Origin: Phycobacter sedimenti
Lineage (GTDB): Bacteria; Pseudomonadota; Alphaproteobacteria; Rhodobacterales; Rhodobacteraceae
Direction: 5' to 3'
NCBI RefSeq assembly: GCF_038148855.1
Contig: NZ_JBBVGR010000001.1
Location: 372,001 to 436,000 of the forward strand
DNA length: 64,000 nucleotides
The translations under genes were made by a program, and so were the position numbers. Below are positions 1 through 8,044 of the stretch, in pieces (the stretch's first letter is position 1; each line of letters starts with the position of its first letter). The notes below the pieces were generated by a model that saw only the letters and a list, made by a program, of their open reading frames with translations, was not told the DNA's origin and ran no database searches.

Positions 1-439
1 CGGCGGTAAAGGTCGCCCCGCATTCCGAACTTGGCGCGCAGATTGCGATGCATCTCCAGCTGCGGGCCTTCAGGGTCTGCAGGAGCCGGGTCCGCAGAAG
101 GTCAAACGCCCGCGCAGCCGGAGCGCTGCGACAGGTTGAAACCAGAGGAACGGAAGCACCGGCGGGATGATCCGGGTCAAAGGGAATCTGTGGCAGCCTG
201 TCCCACAAGGGCGGCAGTTTGGCCGGCAGAGAGAGGGGGGTCTCGGACCCGATGTCAGACCTATACGCAGCTTGCCGCTCGGACAGGTGTGCAGATGCGC
301 TGTGACCGGTTTCCTCGGCGGAACGGGCAAAGCCTGCCTGCCCGGAGGTGCTCTCCTGTACCGAAACTTGGTCGGCACCGGAACCCGGCGATGGCCGCTG
401 CACCCTGCGGCGAAACCTTTTGAAGCCCTGTTGCGTCAT
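1..439 (-). CDS. CpsD/CapB-type exopolysaccharide tyrosine-kinase-like protein (N-terminal part, runs off the left edge)
   Basis: The reading frame starts at an ATG at 439-437, has an in-frame TAA just upstream, and stays open to base 1, giving 146 residues. Residues 1-100 are polar and poorly ordered. From about residue 110 the sequence reads AFDLLRTRLLQTL, then an IAICAPSSECGATFTA stretch; this is the order seen in bacterial tyrosine kinases of exopolysaccharide (EPS) systems (CpsD/CapB/Wzc C-terminal domain), where the second stretch is the Walker A loop. Here the Walker lysine position is alanine (CGAT instead of CGKT). The protein is expected to be cytoplasmic and to control polymer length or export together with the sugar transferase encoded 200 bp upstream on the same strand. 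The family call is by motif and context; whether it still binds ATP is doubtful. The rest of the gene is outside the window. Confidence 0.75.
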   Translation of the reverse strand, partial: MTQQGFKRFRRRVQRPSPGSGADQVSVQESTSGQAGFARSAEETGHSASAHLSERQAAYRSDIGSETPLSLPAKLPPLWDRLPQIPFDPDHPAGASVPLVSTCRSAPAARAFDLLRTRLLQTLKARSWRCIAICAPSSECGATFTA

Positions 440-639
440 GCCTTACCGAATTACCTTTGTTCGCTCCGCGTTATCTTGCCACGTTGGGGATCGCCCCTTT
501 TCCAAATCCCGGCAAAGACCGCACAGCAGCCCCAGTTGGCATCCTATGACCCTGTCTGCCCAACGCCAGCCTGTGACAGACGCGAAACCTCATTTGTCAC
601 CACACGACCTTGGACAGTCATCATTTAAGCAATGAAGGG

Positions 640-1455
640 TTAATATCCAGTGCCCCTGAGAACCACGCCAAAGGTGCGAACGATCAGCCCAAGATCGTTG
701 CCGAACCCAAGATCCCGGCGGTAGTCGGAATCCAGAGCAGCACGAAAGGCAAAGGTGGTCTCGTTGCGTGCAGAAACCTGCCACAGTCCGGTCAGACCGG
801 GCCTGAGCGCGAAGTAGTCGCCGGGGTCACCGTAAAGGGGCAGCTGGTCCGTCATCATCGGCCTTGGGCCGACCAGGCTCATATCGCCACGGATCACGTT
901 CCAAAGCTGCGGCAGTTCGTCCAGTGAGGTCATCCGCAGAAGCCGACCAACCCGCGTGATGCGCGGATCATGCTTCAGTTTCTGGGTGGTCTCCCACTCG
1001 TGGCGCATCGCCGGATCCTTTTCCAGATACATCGCCAGCCGGGCATCCGCGTCAGGGACCATCGTGCGCAGTTTCAGGATGCGAAACCGTTTGCCATTCC
1101 GCCCGAGCCGTTCCTGCGTATAGAAGGGATTGCCCCCCTCAAGCAGCAGCGCCAGCGCACAGAACCCGACGACAGGCAGGATCACAGGCAAGGACAACAG
1201 GGTCAAAACGAGATCGAGACAGCGCTTTCCCCACTTGTGGTAGCGGCCATCGCTGCGCAAGGCATCAGCGCGCACCGCCGGTTTGCCTGCACCACGATTG
1301 CGTCTGACGGGCTGTTCCGATCGGACCGGAACTGTCGAAGCCTGCGCATCAAGACCAATGGCCGAGCACGGAACACCTGCACCATGCAAGACCCGAGCGT
1401 TCCCCATCGACGGTGGCCTCTCCATTCCTGCATCCTGATTCAATAGGTCTTTCAT
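640..1455 (-). CDS. exopolysaccharide-initiating sugar-phosphate transferase (WcaJ/ExoY type)
   Basis: This 271-residue protein should transfer a hexose-1-phosphate to undecaprenyl phosphate, the first step of exopolysaccharide (EPS) repeat-unit assembly at the inner membrane. The N-terminal 70 residues are polar. A single membrane segment follows (LVLTLLSLPVILPVVGF region), then the family signatures: RFRILKLRTM, LRMTSLDELPQLWNV, GDMSLVGPRP and LRPGLTGLWQVSARNE. Length matches the short ExoY-type enzymes that lack the CoA-binding-like N-terminal domain. I chose the ATG at 1455 because GGGGG lies a few bases upstream; in-frame starts also exist at 1467 and 1482. It is followed on the same strand by the tyrosine-kinase-like gene, so both belong to an EPS locus that continues left of the window. 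The upstream region has two inverted repeats (separate entries). Confidence 0.9.
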   Translation of the reverse strand: MKDLLNQDAGMERPPSMGNARVLHGAGVPCSAIGLDAQASTVPVRSEQPVRRNRGAGKPAVRADALRSDGRYHKWGKRCLDLVLTLLSLPVILPVVGFCALALLLEGGNPFYTQERLGRNGKRFRILKLRTMVPDADARLAMYLEKDPAMRHEWETTQKLKHDPRITRVGRLLRMTSLDELPQLWNVIRGDMSLVGPRPMMTDQLPLYGDPGDYFALRPGLTGLWQVSARNETTFAFRAALDSDYRRDLGFGNDLGLIVRTFGVVLRGTGY

Positions 1456-1577
1456 GCAAACCCCCATTGATCGCCGAAGCACAGCCCGGCGCTCCGCATT
1501 GCGCGGAACTTGTTACGTTGCCTTGATCCGGTTCAGCAGTGACCGGCAAGAACGCTTTGGTTTTCGGTAGGTCTGCC

Positions 1578-1599
1578 CAGATGCACCCCCATGCATCTG
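1578..1599. promoter_or_regulatory. inverted repeat in the EPS leader
   Basis: The arms CAGATGCA and TGCATCTG are perfect 8-bp complements around a 6-base spacer. It sits about 125 bp upstream of the sugar-transferase start. It could be an operator or a hairpin in the 5' leader of the transcript; the sequence does not decide between these. Confidence 0.4.
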
Positions 1600-1611
1600 C
1601 CGCTGCACCTA

Positions 1612-1635
1612 GTCTTCGACGCAGAGACCGAAGAC
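1612..1635. promoter_or_regulatory. second inverted repeat in the EPS leader
   Basis: GTCTTCG and CGAAGAC are perfect 7-bp arms around a 10-base loop, between the AT-rich promoter-like block (1650-1705) and the first inverted repeat. Its place between promoter and gene fits a leader hairpin, or an operator just downstream of the transcription start. Confidence 0.35.
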
Positions 1636-1959
1636 GAACGAAATCGCGTCCCTATCTTTTTAGTACATTTTTAACAAAAGTGCCGATAATAAACGAGAAA
1701 AGGTTAAGATGAGGCATTTGCAAGGCATAGGCGCCAAGGCTTTCGAAACAATCCAAGTGCCGTCACCGCAACTGTTTCCAGGAGCTCTGAACGCTTCCGA
1801 CATCGAGGCAGGTGTTATCGGGAATCAATGCAGGCCGAACTCGCAGGCGGAAATCTCCCTCACCCGCTTGTGCAGCTCCCAAATCGGCGCACGCGAGGGC
1901 ATGATGGCAGACAGGCCCAGCTGACAGCAAAGGCTCAGAAAGTTCGGCGCTGATTGGCC

Positions 1960-2979
1960 TCACGTCCTGGATCGAAAGCGGCCCGGGCTTTGCCCCGTCC
2001 ATCTCTTGAAGGCATCATTGAAGGAACTGAGGCTTCTGTACCCCAAAAGGTGGGCAATTTGCGCCAGGCTCAAATCGCTCTCGTTCAGGTACTTTTGGGC
2101 CATCTCGTTGCGTAGCGTTTCGAGGATCTGAAAGTAGCTGGTTCCTAGATCTTCGAGTTTGCGTGACAGGGTCCGGGAACTCATGCCCAGGTCTTTGGAC
2201 ACCGCGTCCAGCGACGCGGTACCGCCTCCGAGCCTGAGCGCCAGCAGGTGCCGCACCCGGCCTTGCAACTCTTCCCGCGTCACCGCAAGCGTTCCCGGCC
2301 CGCGGCTGGCGGCGCATGTGGTCAAGATTCTGTGCAAACGCGGGTCTGCAGTCACCAATCCAAGGCTCAGATCCGTTTGAGAGAACTCCAGCAGGCATGA
2401 CGGCGCTTCATGCAGAACCGGGCAGCCAAAGAACTCTTCCAGCCTCGATGTTCCAGACAACCGGCTATGACAAAACGAGACCTTGCGCAGCGCGATGTGT
2501 CGTTGCGTGGCCCGGCGCAGTGTCGACAGGATCAAAGCCGCCAGGAACTGGTGATACTGTGCGCCAAGATCGGGGTCCTGCCAATTCGCATACCCCCAGG
2601 TGATCTGTCCGTTCTGGGTGAGCTGACTGGTATCAAAAAAGATCCGGCCACCAAAAAGGGACGCAAAATCAGACATGGACGTCCAGAAGCCACTTATATC
2701 CTCTGCGCAAAGGGACAGATACCCGATGAGCCCCGCCTCCCGCAGATCCGTGTGTTTGGCAAGATCGAGACTAAACAGGTCATTCCTGCTGATCCTCGCG
2801 GCGTGTTCAAAGAAACCAAGGATAAGCCCCAGATCGGCGACGGGATCCTGCTGCACGACAAGATGCTGGGCTTCGGGCAGCTCCGCAAAGACCGCAGGAG
2901 AGGTAAAACCCAACTCCCGCAGTCGCGCCGAGGCGCTGCGGACGAAAACTGCGCTCTCCAATGCTTGCGGCAGAGTCAT
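1960..2979 (-). CDS. AraC-family transcriptional regulator (Arabinose_bd-type N-terminal domain)
   Basis: A regulator of about 339 residues. The C-terminal third carries the double helix-turn-helix of the AraC family: SLDAVSKDLGMSSRTLSRKL and then the signature around SLAQIAHLLGYRSLSSFNDAFKRWTGQSPGRFR. The N-terminal 200 residues resemble the Arabinose_bd-type sensor domain found in OruR/ArgR-like regulators, which binds small amines or acids in some members; the ligand here is unknown. It is divergent from the 2-dehydro-3-deoxygalactonokinase-like gene across 289 bp, so it may control that gene and itself. I chose the ATG at 2979. A TTG at 2991 preceded by AGGAG at short spacing is an alternative that adds four residues. 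Confidence 0.88.
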   Translation of the reverse strand: MTLPQALESAVFVRSASARLRELGFTSPAVFAELPEAQHLVVQQDPVADLGLILGFFEHAARISRNDLFSLDLAKHTDLREAGLIGYLSLCAEDISGFWTSMSDFASLFGGRIFFDTSQLTQNGQITWGYANWQDPDLGAQYHQFLAALILSTLRRATQRHIALRKVSFCHSRLSGTSRLEEFFGCPVLHEAPSCLLEFSQTDLSLGLVTADPRLHRILTTCAASRGPGTLAVTREELQGRVRHLLALRLGGGTASLDAVSKDLGMSSRTLSRKLEDLGTSYFQILETLRNEMAQKYLNESDLSLAQIAHLLGYRSLSSFNDAFKRWTGQSPGRFRSRT

Positions 2980-3268
2980 TCGAAAACCCAAACGGCTCCT
3001 GATCTGTTTCCACTGTGCCCCCGTGGCGTGTGGAGTGGTGCGGTGTCAGGATAGACGATCCCAGACTGCCCCGACATGCCAGCTTGGGGTCAGCCTGAAA
3101 GGCATTTGGCTATGCGATACTGTTTTGGCATAGGTGAAGTACCCCTATCGCATAAGGGGAGCATACTTTCGTATTGATTGCCCCGCACCCCACAGCGGCA
3201 TTGCCGGTTCACAGGAGGGGGCGGACTTGCTACCTCCGATGACATCGCGCAAGGAGACGAGAACCGAC

Positions 3269-4159
3269 ATGACTGCCAAACGCACACCTCCCCCCCTCTG
3301 GATCGCAGCCGAAGCCCGAGGCCCGGACTGGACGTTCTGGGCCATGTCCGGCGACAGCGTAAAGGAGCAGCAGCAGGCCCGTCTCGAACACGGAACTGAC
3401 GATCCGGGCTTTGAGGCGACCTATCTGCAGCTTTGCACTGCCCTTGGAGGACCTACTGATATTCCTTTGATCGTCAGCGGCCTGGGCCGGATTGCTCATG
3501 TTCCTGTTCCGACGCGCCCGGAGGCATGCCTCCCCGTTGCGCTGTCGATGGACGGATCGGCAGGCACAGTACCTGCCGCCACGGAATTGCTTGCGGTTCC
3601 CGGTCTTTCGCAGACCTCCCCCCCAGCTGTGATGCGTTACGAAGCGATGCGGATCAGTGGCTTCCTGTCGTTGAACCGCTCGTGGGAGGGGGTGATTTGT
3701 CTTCCGGGGGCAACAACGCACTGGGCGCTGATCAGTGCCGACGAGGTGGTGAGCTTTCAAAGCTTCCTGACCACCTCGATGGTCGAGACCGCTTTTGCCC
3801 GCGCCGGTCTGCAGGCAGATCACTGGAGACCTCAGACTCTTGAGGACACGGTGGCGGATACGATCTCAAGACCCGAACTGACCGCCGCACGTCTGGCCGA
3901 GGCCTTGGCCGACCAGGCCCTGAACGGTGCTGAGGCTCTTGATACGGCAGGCAAGATCTGGGGGGCCCTGCTTGGCGCCGAACTGGCGGCCGCTCGCCCG
4001 TATTGGCTGGGTCAGAACCTCGCACTGATCGGCGCTCAAGAACACGCCGCGCCCTACGCAACCGCCCTCAAGGCGCAGGGGCTGTCGGTGACCGTCGCAG
4101 ACGCCGAACGCATGTCCCTTGCAGGACTTACACGGGTCTGGCGGCAGCTTGCCGATTGA
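3269..4159 (+). CDS. 2-dehydro-3-deoxygalactonokinase-like protein with lost N-terminal ATP motif
   Basis: This 296-residue protein has the length and order of DgoK, the kinase of the DeLey-Doudoroff galactonate pathway. Recognisable blocks are the PGLSQTSPPAVMRYEAMRISGFL stretch (family: PGLSQ..PPDVMRGEETQ.AGFL), ICLPGATTHW (family: CLPGTHTKW) and VVSFQSFLTTSM. The N-terminal phosphate-binding motif, normally D-W-G-T-S within the first ten residues, is replaced by EARGP after WIAA. The RGEE motif is RYEA. It is therefore probably not an ordinary kinase, or has changed substrate. No dgoA aldolase lies next to it. The start at 3269 follows AGGAG at 3252-3256 with rather long spacing; an in-frame ATG at 3239 has no ribosome-binding site. 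It is divergent from the AraC gene. The family call is firm; function is open. Confidence 0.75.
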   Translation: MTAKRTPPPLWIAAEARGPDWTFWAMSGDSVKEQQQARLEHGTDDPGFEATYLQLCTALGGPTDIPLIVSGLGRIAHVPVPTRPEACLPVALSMDGSAGTVPAATELLAVPGLSQTSPPAVMRYEAMRISGFLSLNRSWEGVICLPGATTHWALISADEVVSFQSFLTTSMVETAFARAGLQADHWRPQTLEDTVADTISRPELTAARLAEALADQALNGAEALDTAGKIWGALLGAELAAARPYWLGQNLALIGAQEHAAPYATALKAQGLSVTVADAERMSLAGLTRVWRQLAD

Positions 4160-4200
4160 CGTGACAAGAAAGGCCACAAGAGGCCGCCGGATTGCGCGCC

Positions 4201-4221
4201 GCGCCGCGCAGAGCGCGGCGC
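4201..4221. repeat. GC-rich palindromic intergenic repeat, copy 1
   Basis: GCGCCGCGC, a 3-base loop AGA and GCGCGGCGC form a perfect 9-bp hairpin, followed by the tail CGGGCCCAAG. The same hairpin plus tail is found at 50252 and 63355. It lies between the converging ends of the kinase-like gene (plus) and the TIGR03084 gene (minus), which fits a two-way transcription terminator or a dispersed repeat element. Confidence 0.7.
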
Positions 4222-4300
4222 CGGGCCCAAGTGGCAGAAGCCTTTTTCCAAAAGGCGGACGCCGGGCGGGAGATCCACCGGCAGCCTGCGCCCTGTCACG

Positions 4301-5095
4301 TCAACTCTTGTGGCGCGCCCCCTTGGACGGTGGCGTCTCTGGCGGTCCGGCAAAGCACTGAGCGATCTCCATCCAGCGCGTGGCCGTATCGCCGGTCACC
4401 TCGAGATCGGTGTCCGCAATGCTGCGCACCTGGGTAACGACCTGAGCGAACTCCACCGCAGAACCGCGCAGCATGTTGTCCTCCTGCCGGTCGTTCCACT
4501 CCCAGACCACTCCCGAAGGCCCCGTCAGTTGCACAAAGGGCGCAGGATCCGGCACCTCTTCCTTGCGATTGAGGAAAGTCCAGCCATAGGTCGCCACCCC
4601 AAGATGCGCAATGTTGCGGATCCGGTCCTGCTCGGCGCGCTCAAGTCCCAAAAGATCAAAGACCTCCTGACCGTGCGCCCAGGTCTCCATTTGCCGTGCC
4701 GTGATCGACGAAAGCGCGCTCATGTCAGGGCCGACCCATTTGACGCGTGCCTTGGGATCGGCAGCGGCAAAGGCATCGGCACAGGATTCAGCGCCCGCTT
4801 TCCAGGCCTCAAACAGCGCACGCCCCGACAGACCATCCAGCCATGGAAACTGACACTCAAGGATCGTCTTGCCCGACTGCATGTCCTGCACGATGGGGCC
4901 GATAAACGCGGCGAAGGCCTCTTCGCCCAGCAAAGACGTCTCGGCAGCCACGTTGAAGAGGTGCAAGTGACCGATCACGTGATCAATCGTCCAGTCCTTG
5001 AACAATGTGGGCCTGTGAAAATCCGCTTCAGGCAGGTCCTCAAGAATGGCCGCCAGCGCCCTGCTTTCGGCGCGAAAATCCTCTGCTTGCTGCAT
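4301..5095 (-). CDS. TIGR03084 family protein (MDMPI/DinB-like fold)
   Basis: A 264-residue soluble protein that matches my memory of the TIGR03084 family, which is related to mycothiol-dependent maleylpyruvate isomerase and DinB-type metal-binding helical bundles. Visible features are the early stretch ending DWTIDHVIGHLHLFN, and the RQMETWAHGQEVFD stretch; the histidines in GHLHLFN and WAHGQ are candidates for metal ligands. The ATG at 5095 follows GGGAGGG; a longer reading from a TTG at 5119 is unlikely. It diverges from the TetR gene, which precedes an acyl-CoA dehydrogenase. This suggests all three belong to one degradation function, perhaps of a carboxylic acid, but the substrate cannot be read from the sequence. 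Confidence 0.8.
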   Translation of the reverse strand: MQQAEDFRAESRALAAILEDLPEADFHRPTLFKDWTIDHVIGHLHLFNVAAETSLLGEEAFAAFIGPIVQDMQSGKTILECQFPWLDGLSGRALFEAWKAGAESCADAFAAADPKARVKWVGPDMSALSSITARQMETWAHGQEVFDLLGLERAEQDRIRNIAHLGVATYGWTFLNRKEEVPDPAPFVQLTGPSGVVWEWNDRQEDNMLRGSAVEFAQVVTQVRSIADTDLEVTGDTATRWMEIAQCFAGPPETPPSKGARHKS

Positions 5096-5158
5096 CGGTG
5101 TGTGTCCCTCCCATTTCAACTTCCGCTGCGTCGGTTGTCTTCCAACCGGATTGAACCG

Positions 5159-5172
5159 ACCGAACGTTCTGT
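5159..5172. promoter_or_regulatory. candidate TetR operator between divergent genes
   Basis: ACCGAACGTTCTGT is a 14-bp near-palindrome with 6 of 7 paired positions and a GAACGTTC core, a common shape for TetR-family operators. It lies in the 128-bp gap between the TIGR03084 gene and the TetR gene. A second inverted repeat, CGGTTG-5 bases-CAACCG at 5132-5148, sits beside it. Autoregulation plus control of the divergent gene is the simple reading. Confidence 0.45.
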
Positions 5173-5223
5173 TTTACGATTCCACAGCACGATAGGCCCT
5201 CAGATCCAGAATTGGCACCCGAA

Positions 5224-5892
5224 ATGGCGGCAAAGAGCCCAGACAAACCTGACGTCACATCCCCCGAGCCGAGCCGCGCCGATCGCACGCGACTGCGGAT
5301 CTACGATGCGGTGACCGATTGCCTTGACCAGTTTGGTTATGCGGAAACCTCGATCAACCGGGTACAGACCACCGCAGGCGTATCCCGCGGGGCGCTCACC
5401 CACCACTTTCCCAGCAAGGAAGAGATGATGGTGCGCACGCTGGAACACCTCCTCGCCCCCGTGCGCGGGCCGAAAGAGGCTGGAGAAACGGCCCACATTC
5501 TGCGCAAAGGGGCGCAAGGCGACGATCTGCCCGGCGAACTCCACCGCCTTTGGGCACGCGTCATCAACACCCGTGAGGGGCGCGCCGTGATGGAGATCCT
5601 GGTGGCCTCGCGCACGGACGCGGCCCTGCACAAGCGTATCACACCGTCGCTCTGGGACTATAACGACGCTTTCAACCGCAATATCGCCAACCTCTATTCG
5701 GCGCCCTCAGGCGAAGATCTGGCCCTGCTGTGGTCGATCTGCCGCAGTTTCATGCGGGGGCTGCACAGCCAGGCCCCCTATGAGCGCGACCCGGAAATCA
5801 TCACCAAAATGGTCGACCTTTTCGGTCGCATCATGACCCCGCATCTGGCGGCGCGGGCAGATCCGGGAGGACAGAATGAAGAACCCCTTTGA
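5224..5892 (+). CDS. TetR-family transcriptional regulator
   Basis: A protein of about 222 residues. The N-terminal helix-turn-helix is clear: an IYDAVTDCLDQFGYAETSINRV stretch, then AGVSRGALTHHFPSKEEMM. The C-terminal half is the variable helical ligand-binding domain. The gene overlaps the start of the acyl-CoA dehydrogenase by 17 bp, so the two are co-transcribed and the ligand is probably an acyl-CoA or the related acid. The start is uncertain: ATG at 5224 lacks an obvious ribosome-binding site, and a TTG at 5212 is an alternative. Confidence 0.88.
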   Translation: MAAKSPDKPDVTSPEPSRADRTRLRIYDAVTDCLDQFGYAETSINRVQTTAGVSRGALTHHFPSKEEMMVRTLEHLLAPVRGPKEAGETAHILRKGAQGDDLPGELHRLWARVINTREGRAVMEILVASRTDAALHKRITPSLWDYNDAFNRNIANLYSAPSGEDLALLWSICRSFMRGLHSQAPYERDPEIITKMVDLFGRIMTPHLAARADPGGQNEEPL

Positions 5893-7018
5893 AACCGAGG
5901 AACATCGTGCCTTTCGGGACAGCCTCCGCAGTTTTGTTGCGAACAAAATTCAGCCCTATTGCGATGACTGGGACGAAGCAGGCGCGATTCCCTGGGAACT
6001 GCATCAGAAGATCGGCGCCTTTGGGGTCTGGGGGTTCGGCATAGACGAGGCCTACGGCGGCCTTGGCTTTGACGACTGTTTCATGCGCATTGCCTATAGC
6101 GAGGAACTGGCCCGCTGCGGCGCAGGCGGTGTGACAGCCGCCATGGCCGGACGCACCATTTCGATCGAGCCCATAGCCCGCTTGGCCCATGAAGAGATAA
6201 AGTCGCGCGTCCTGCCTGAGATTATTTCGGGCCGCAAAGGCTCTTCCTTGGGCGTTACGGAACCCGGCGGCGGCTCGGATGTGGCGGGTCTCAAGACCAC
6301 CGCCAGACGGGACGGGAACCACTGGGTCATCAACGGAAGCAAGGCCTTCATCACCGGCGGAATGACCTCCGACTATTTCGTGATCCCCGCCCGCACCGGC
6401 GGCGCGGGCCTGAAAGGGATCTCTCTTTTCTTTGTCGAGGCCGACACCCCCGGTTTCAGCCGCAGCGAAATGAGCCGCAAGATGGGGTGGTGGTGCGCCG
6501 ACCAGGCGACGCTCTTTCTGGACGAGGTGCGCGTGCCTGCGACCAACATGATGGGAGAGGAAGGCGGCGGTTTCCTTGCCATCATGAACAATTTCAACAT
6601 GGAGCGCATCAACCTGATTGCGGGTGTCCTTGGCATGATGAAAGCCTGCCTTGAGGATTCCATCGCCTGGGCTCAAGAGCGTGAAACCTTTGGCAAAAAG
6701 CTCATCGAGCACCAGGTGATCCGCCACAAGATCGCCGAGATGTCGGCCCGAATCGATGCGGTTCAGTCCACGCTCTGGCTGATTGCCTGGCAGGTCAATC
6801 AGGGCACGATGCCGGTCGCAGAGCTGAGCAAGGCCAAATTCTTTGCCACCAAGGCCTGCGAATTCTGCGCATCGGAAGCGATGCAGATCCTTGGCGGCGC
6901 CGGCTATCTACGCGGCAACCGTATCGAGCGGATCTACCGGGAGGTCAAGGTCATGGCCATCGGCGGCGGCTCGGAAGAGATCATGCGGGATCTGGCGGTG
7001 CGGCAGATGGGGCTGTAG
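5876..7018 (+). CDS. acyl-CoA dehydrogenase
   Basis: This 380-residue FAD enzyme should oxidise an acyl-CoA to the enoyl-CoA. The first family signature is GVTEPGGGSDVAGLKT (about residue 125), the second is QILGGAGYLRGNRIERIYR near residue 340, and the closing GGGSEEIMRDL carries a candidate catalytic glutamate. Length is typical. The ATG follows GGAGG at 5866-5870 inside the end of the TetR gene, giving a two-gene unit. Chain length and specificity cannot be told from sequence; the neighbouring TIGR03084 gene suggests a small or branched acid rather than general beta-oxidation, which is inference. Confidence 0.95.
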   Translation: MKNPFETEEHRAFRDSLRSFVANKIQPYCDDWDEAGAIPWELHQKIGAFGVWGFGIDEAYGGLGFDDCFMRIAYSEELARCGAGGVTAAMAGRTISIEPIARLAHEEIKSRVLPEIISGRKGSSLGVTEPGGGSDVAGLKTTARRDGNHWVINGSKAFITGGMTSDYFVIPARTGGAGLKGISLFFVEADTPGFSRSEMSRKMGWWCADQATLFLDEVRVPATNMMGEEGGGFLAIMNNFNMERINLIAGVLGMMKACLEDSIAWAQERETFGKKLIEHQVIRHKIAEMSARIDAVQSTLWLIAWQVNQGTMPVAELSKAKFFATKACEFCASEAMQILGGAGYLRGNRIERIYREVKVMAIGGGSEEIMRDLAVRQMGL

Positions 7019-7039
7019 CCGTCCCCTGCCCGGCAAGGT

Positions 7040-8044
7040 TCAGGCCGTTGTAAAGGTCTGTTCGGCGGCCTCGAAATTGCGGGTCAGCGGCGCCGTCAGG
7101 GACGACTGGGCAGAGTAATAGGCCCCTACCCGGCACAGCTGTACGGCAAAATCGGGATGCACCCCTGCGTCATCATATTTGCGCACGCGCGCCTTGCGCA
7201 GCCAGCCGCGCCGTTTCACCTCCCGCTCGATCAGCTTGAGCCGCTGCACGCAATGGAGCGTGGTGTAGACCGACAGGTACTCCATATACTCTGCAATATC
7301 ATGTCCGCACCCTTGGTCGAAACACTCGATCACGATATCGGCCATGACATCCGGCGCCAGCGGCCAGGTTTCATCCGCAATAAGCCAGGCCAGATCCTCG
7401 GCCCCGTGGCGCAGACCCGCATATTCGAAATCGAACCAGCGCAGATAGCCGTCATCACCGATGGCCGCGTTGCCGGAGCGGCAGTCCCACTTGAGGAACT
7501 GAACGCCGGGAAAATCCATGAACTCTGCAACCGCAGTCTTGTCGAACCCGGCAGAGATGCCCAGCGAATAAGGCTCCATCGCGTGTACGGAGGTCACAAA
7601 TGAGGTGATCCAGTCCGGGTTTGACCCCAGATGCGGCAGGATATCCGCCAGCTCGGTCTGGCGTGCGGCCGCATGGATGCGGAATATGGCGGCAACGGCT
7701 TCTGCTGCCAGCTCGACCTGATCCGCCGGGTCATACTCGAGGATCTCGGTGTTGAGACGGTGGGCACCGGTGTCAGACTGGAACATCACATCGCCGCTGA
7801 CGCCCAGCACCTTTGGGATGTCATCGCAGTGCTGCGCCAGTTCGCTGAGCACGTGCGCCTCAAGGTGGGTCCTGCGAAACTCAGGCCGCAGGGTCGCAAT
7901 CGCCGTATGATCGCCAAAATGCAGGCGAAGCGAGGAACGGGATGTCCCGCCGGGAGCCGAAATATGGTCCGGCGCCCGCCCCAGAACCGCCTCGGCCCTG
8001 GCCGCGATATAGGCCATGCGATCATTTCTGCCACCGTCCGCCAC
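7040..8044 (-). CDS. aminoglycoside-phosphotransferase-like (APH) family protein
   Basis: A 334-residue protein with the protein-kinase-like fold of APH/choline kinases. The catalytic region reads FLKWDCRSGNAAIG and then LRWFDFEYAGLRHGAEDLAW. The aspartate and asparagine of the usual H-x-D-x-x-x-x-N loop are kept but the histidine is lysine, and the metal-binding FDFE follows. It likely phosphorylates a small cytosolic molecule; the substrate is unknown and antibiotic resistance should not be assumed. I chose the GTG at 8044 because AAGGA lies 7 bases upstream; the ATG at 8017 has weaker support. It converges with the acyl-CoA dehydrogenase. Confidence 0.8.
   Translation of the reverse strand: MADGGRNDRMAYIAARAEAVLGRAPDHISAPGGTSRSSLRLHFGDHTAIATLRPEFRRTHLEAHVLSELAQHCDDIPKVLGVSGDVMFQSDTGAHRLNTEILEYDPADQVELAAEAVAAIFRIHAAARQTELADILPHLGSNPDWITSFVTSVHAMEPYSLGISAGFDKTAVAEFMDFPGVQFLKWDCRSGNAAIGDDGYLRWFDFEYAGLRHGAEDLAWLIADETWPLAPDVMADIVIECFDQGCGHDIAEYMEYLSVYTTLHCVQRLKLIEREVKRRGWLRKARVRKYDDAGVHPDFAVQLCRVGAYYSAQSSLTAPLTRNFEAAEQTFTTA

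Larger units (their letters stand above)
1456..1959. other. intergenic region, 504 bp, upstream of the EPS transferase
   Basis: I see no credible gene here; short open frames have no ribosome-binding site and no family resemblance. The part around 1650-1705 is AT-rich compared with its surroundings and is the likely promoter region for the minus-strand sugar transferase. Two inverted repeats lie between this AT-rich block and the gene. The 3' end of the AraC-type gene borders the right side. Confidence 0.5.

Noticed and set aside
31..628. Plus-strand frames at the left edge
   Set aside because: The minus strand carries an open frame with exopolysaccharide-kinase motifs over the same bases.
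1709..1924. Small frame of 71 codons upstream of the EPS gene
   Set aside because: No ribosome-binding site, no signal or domain, and it overlaps the likely promoter-leader region.
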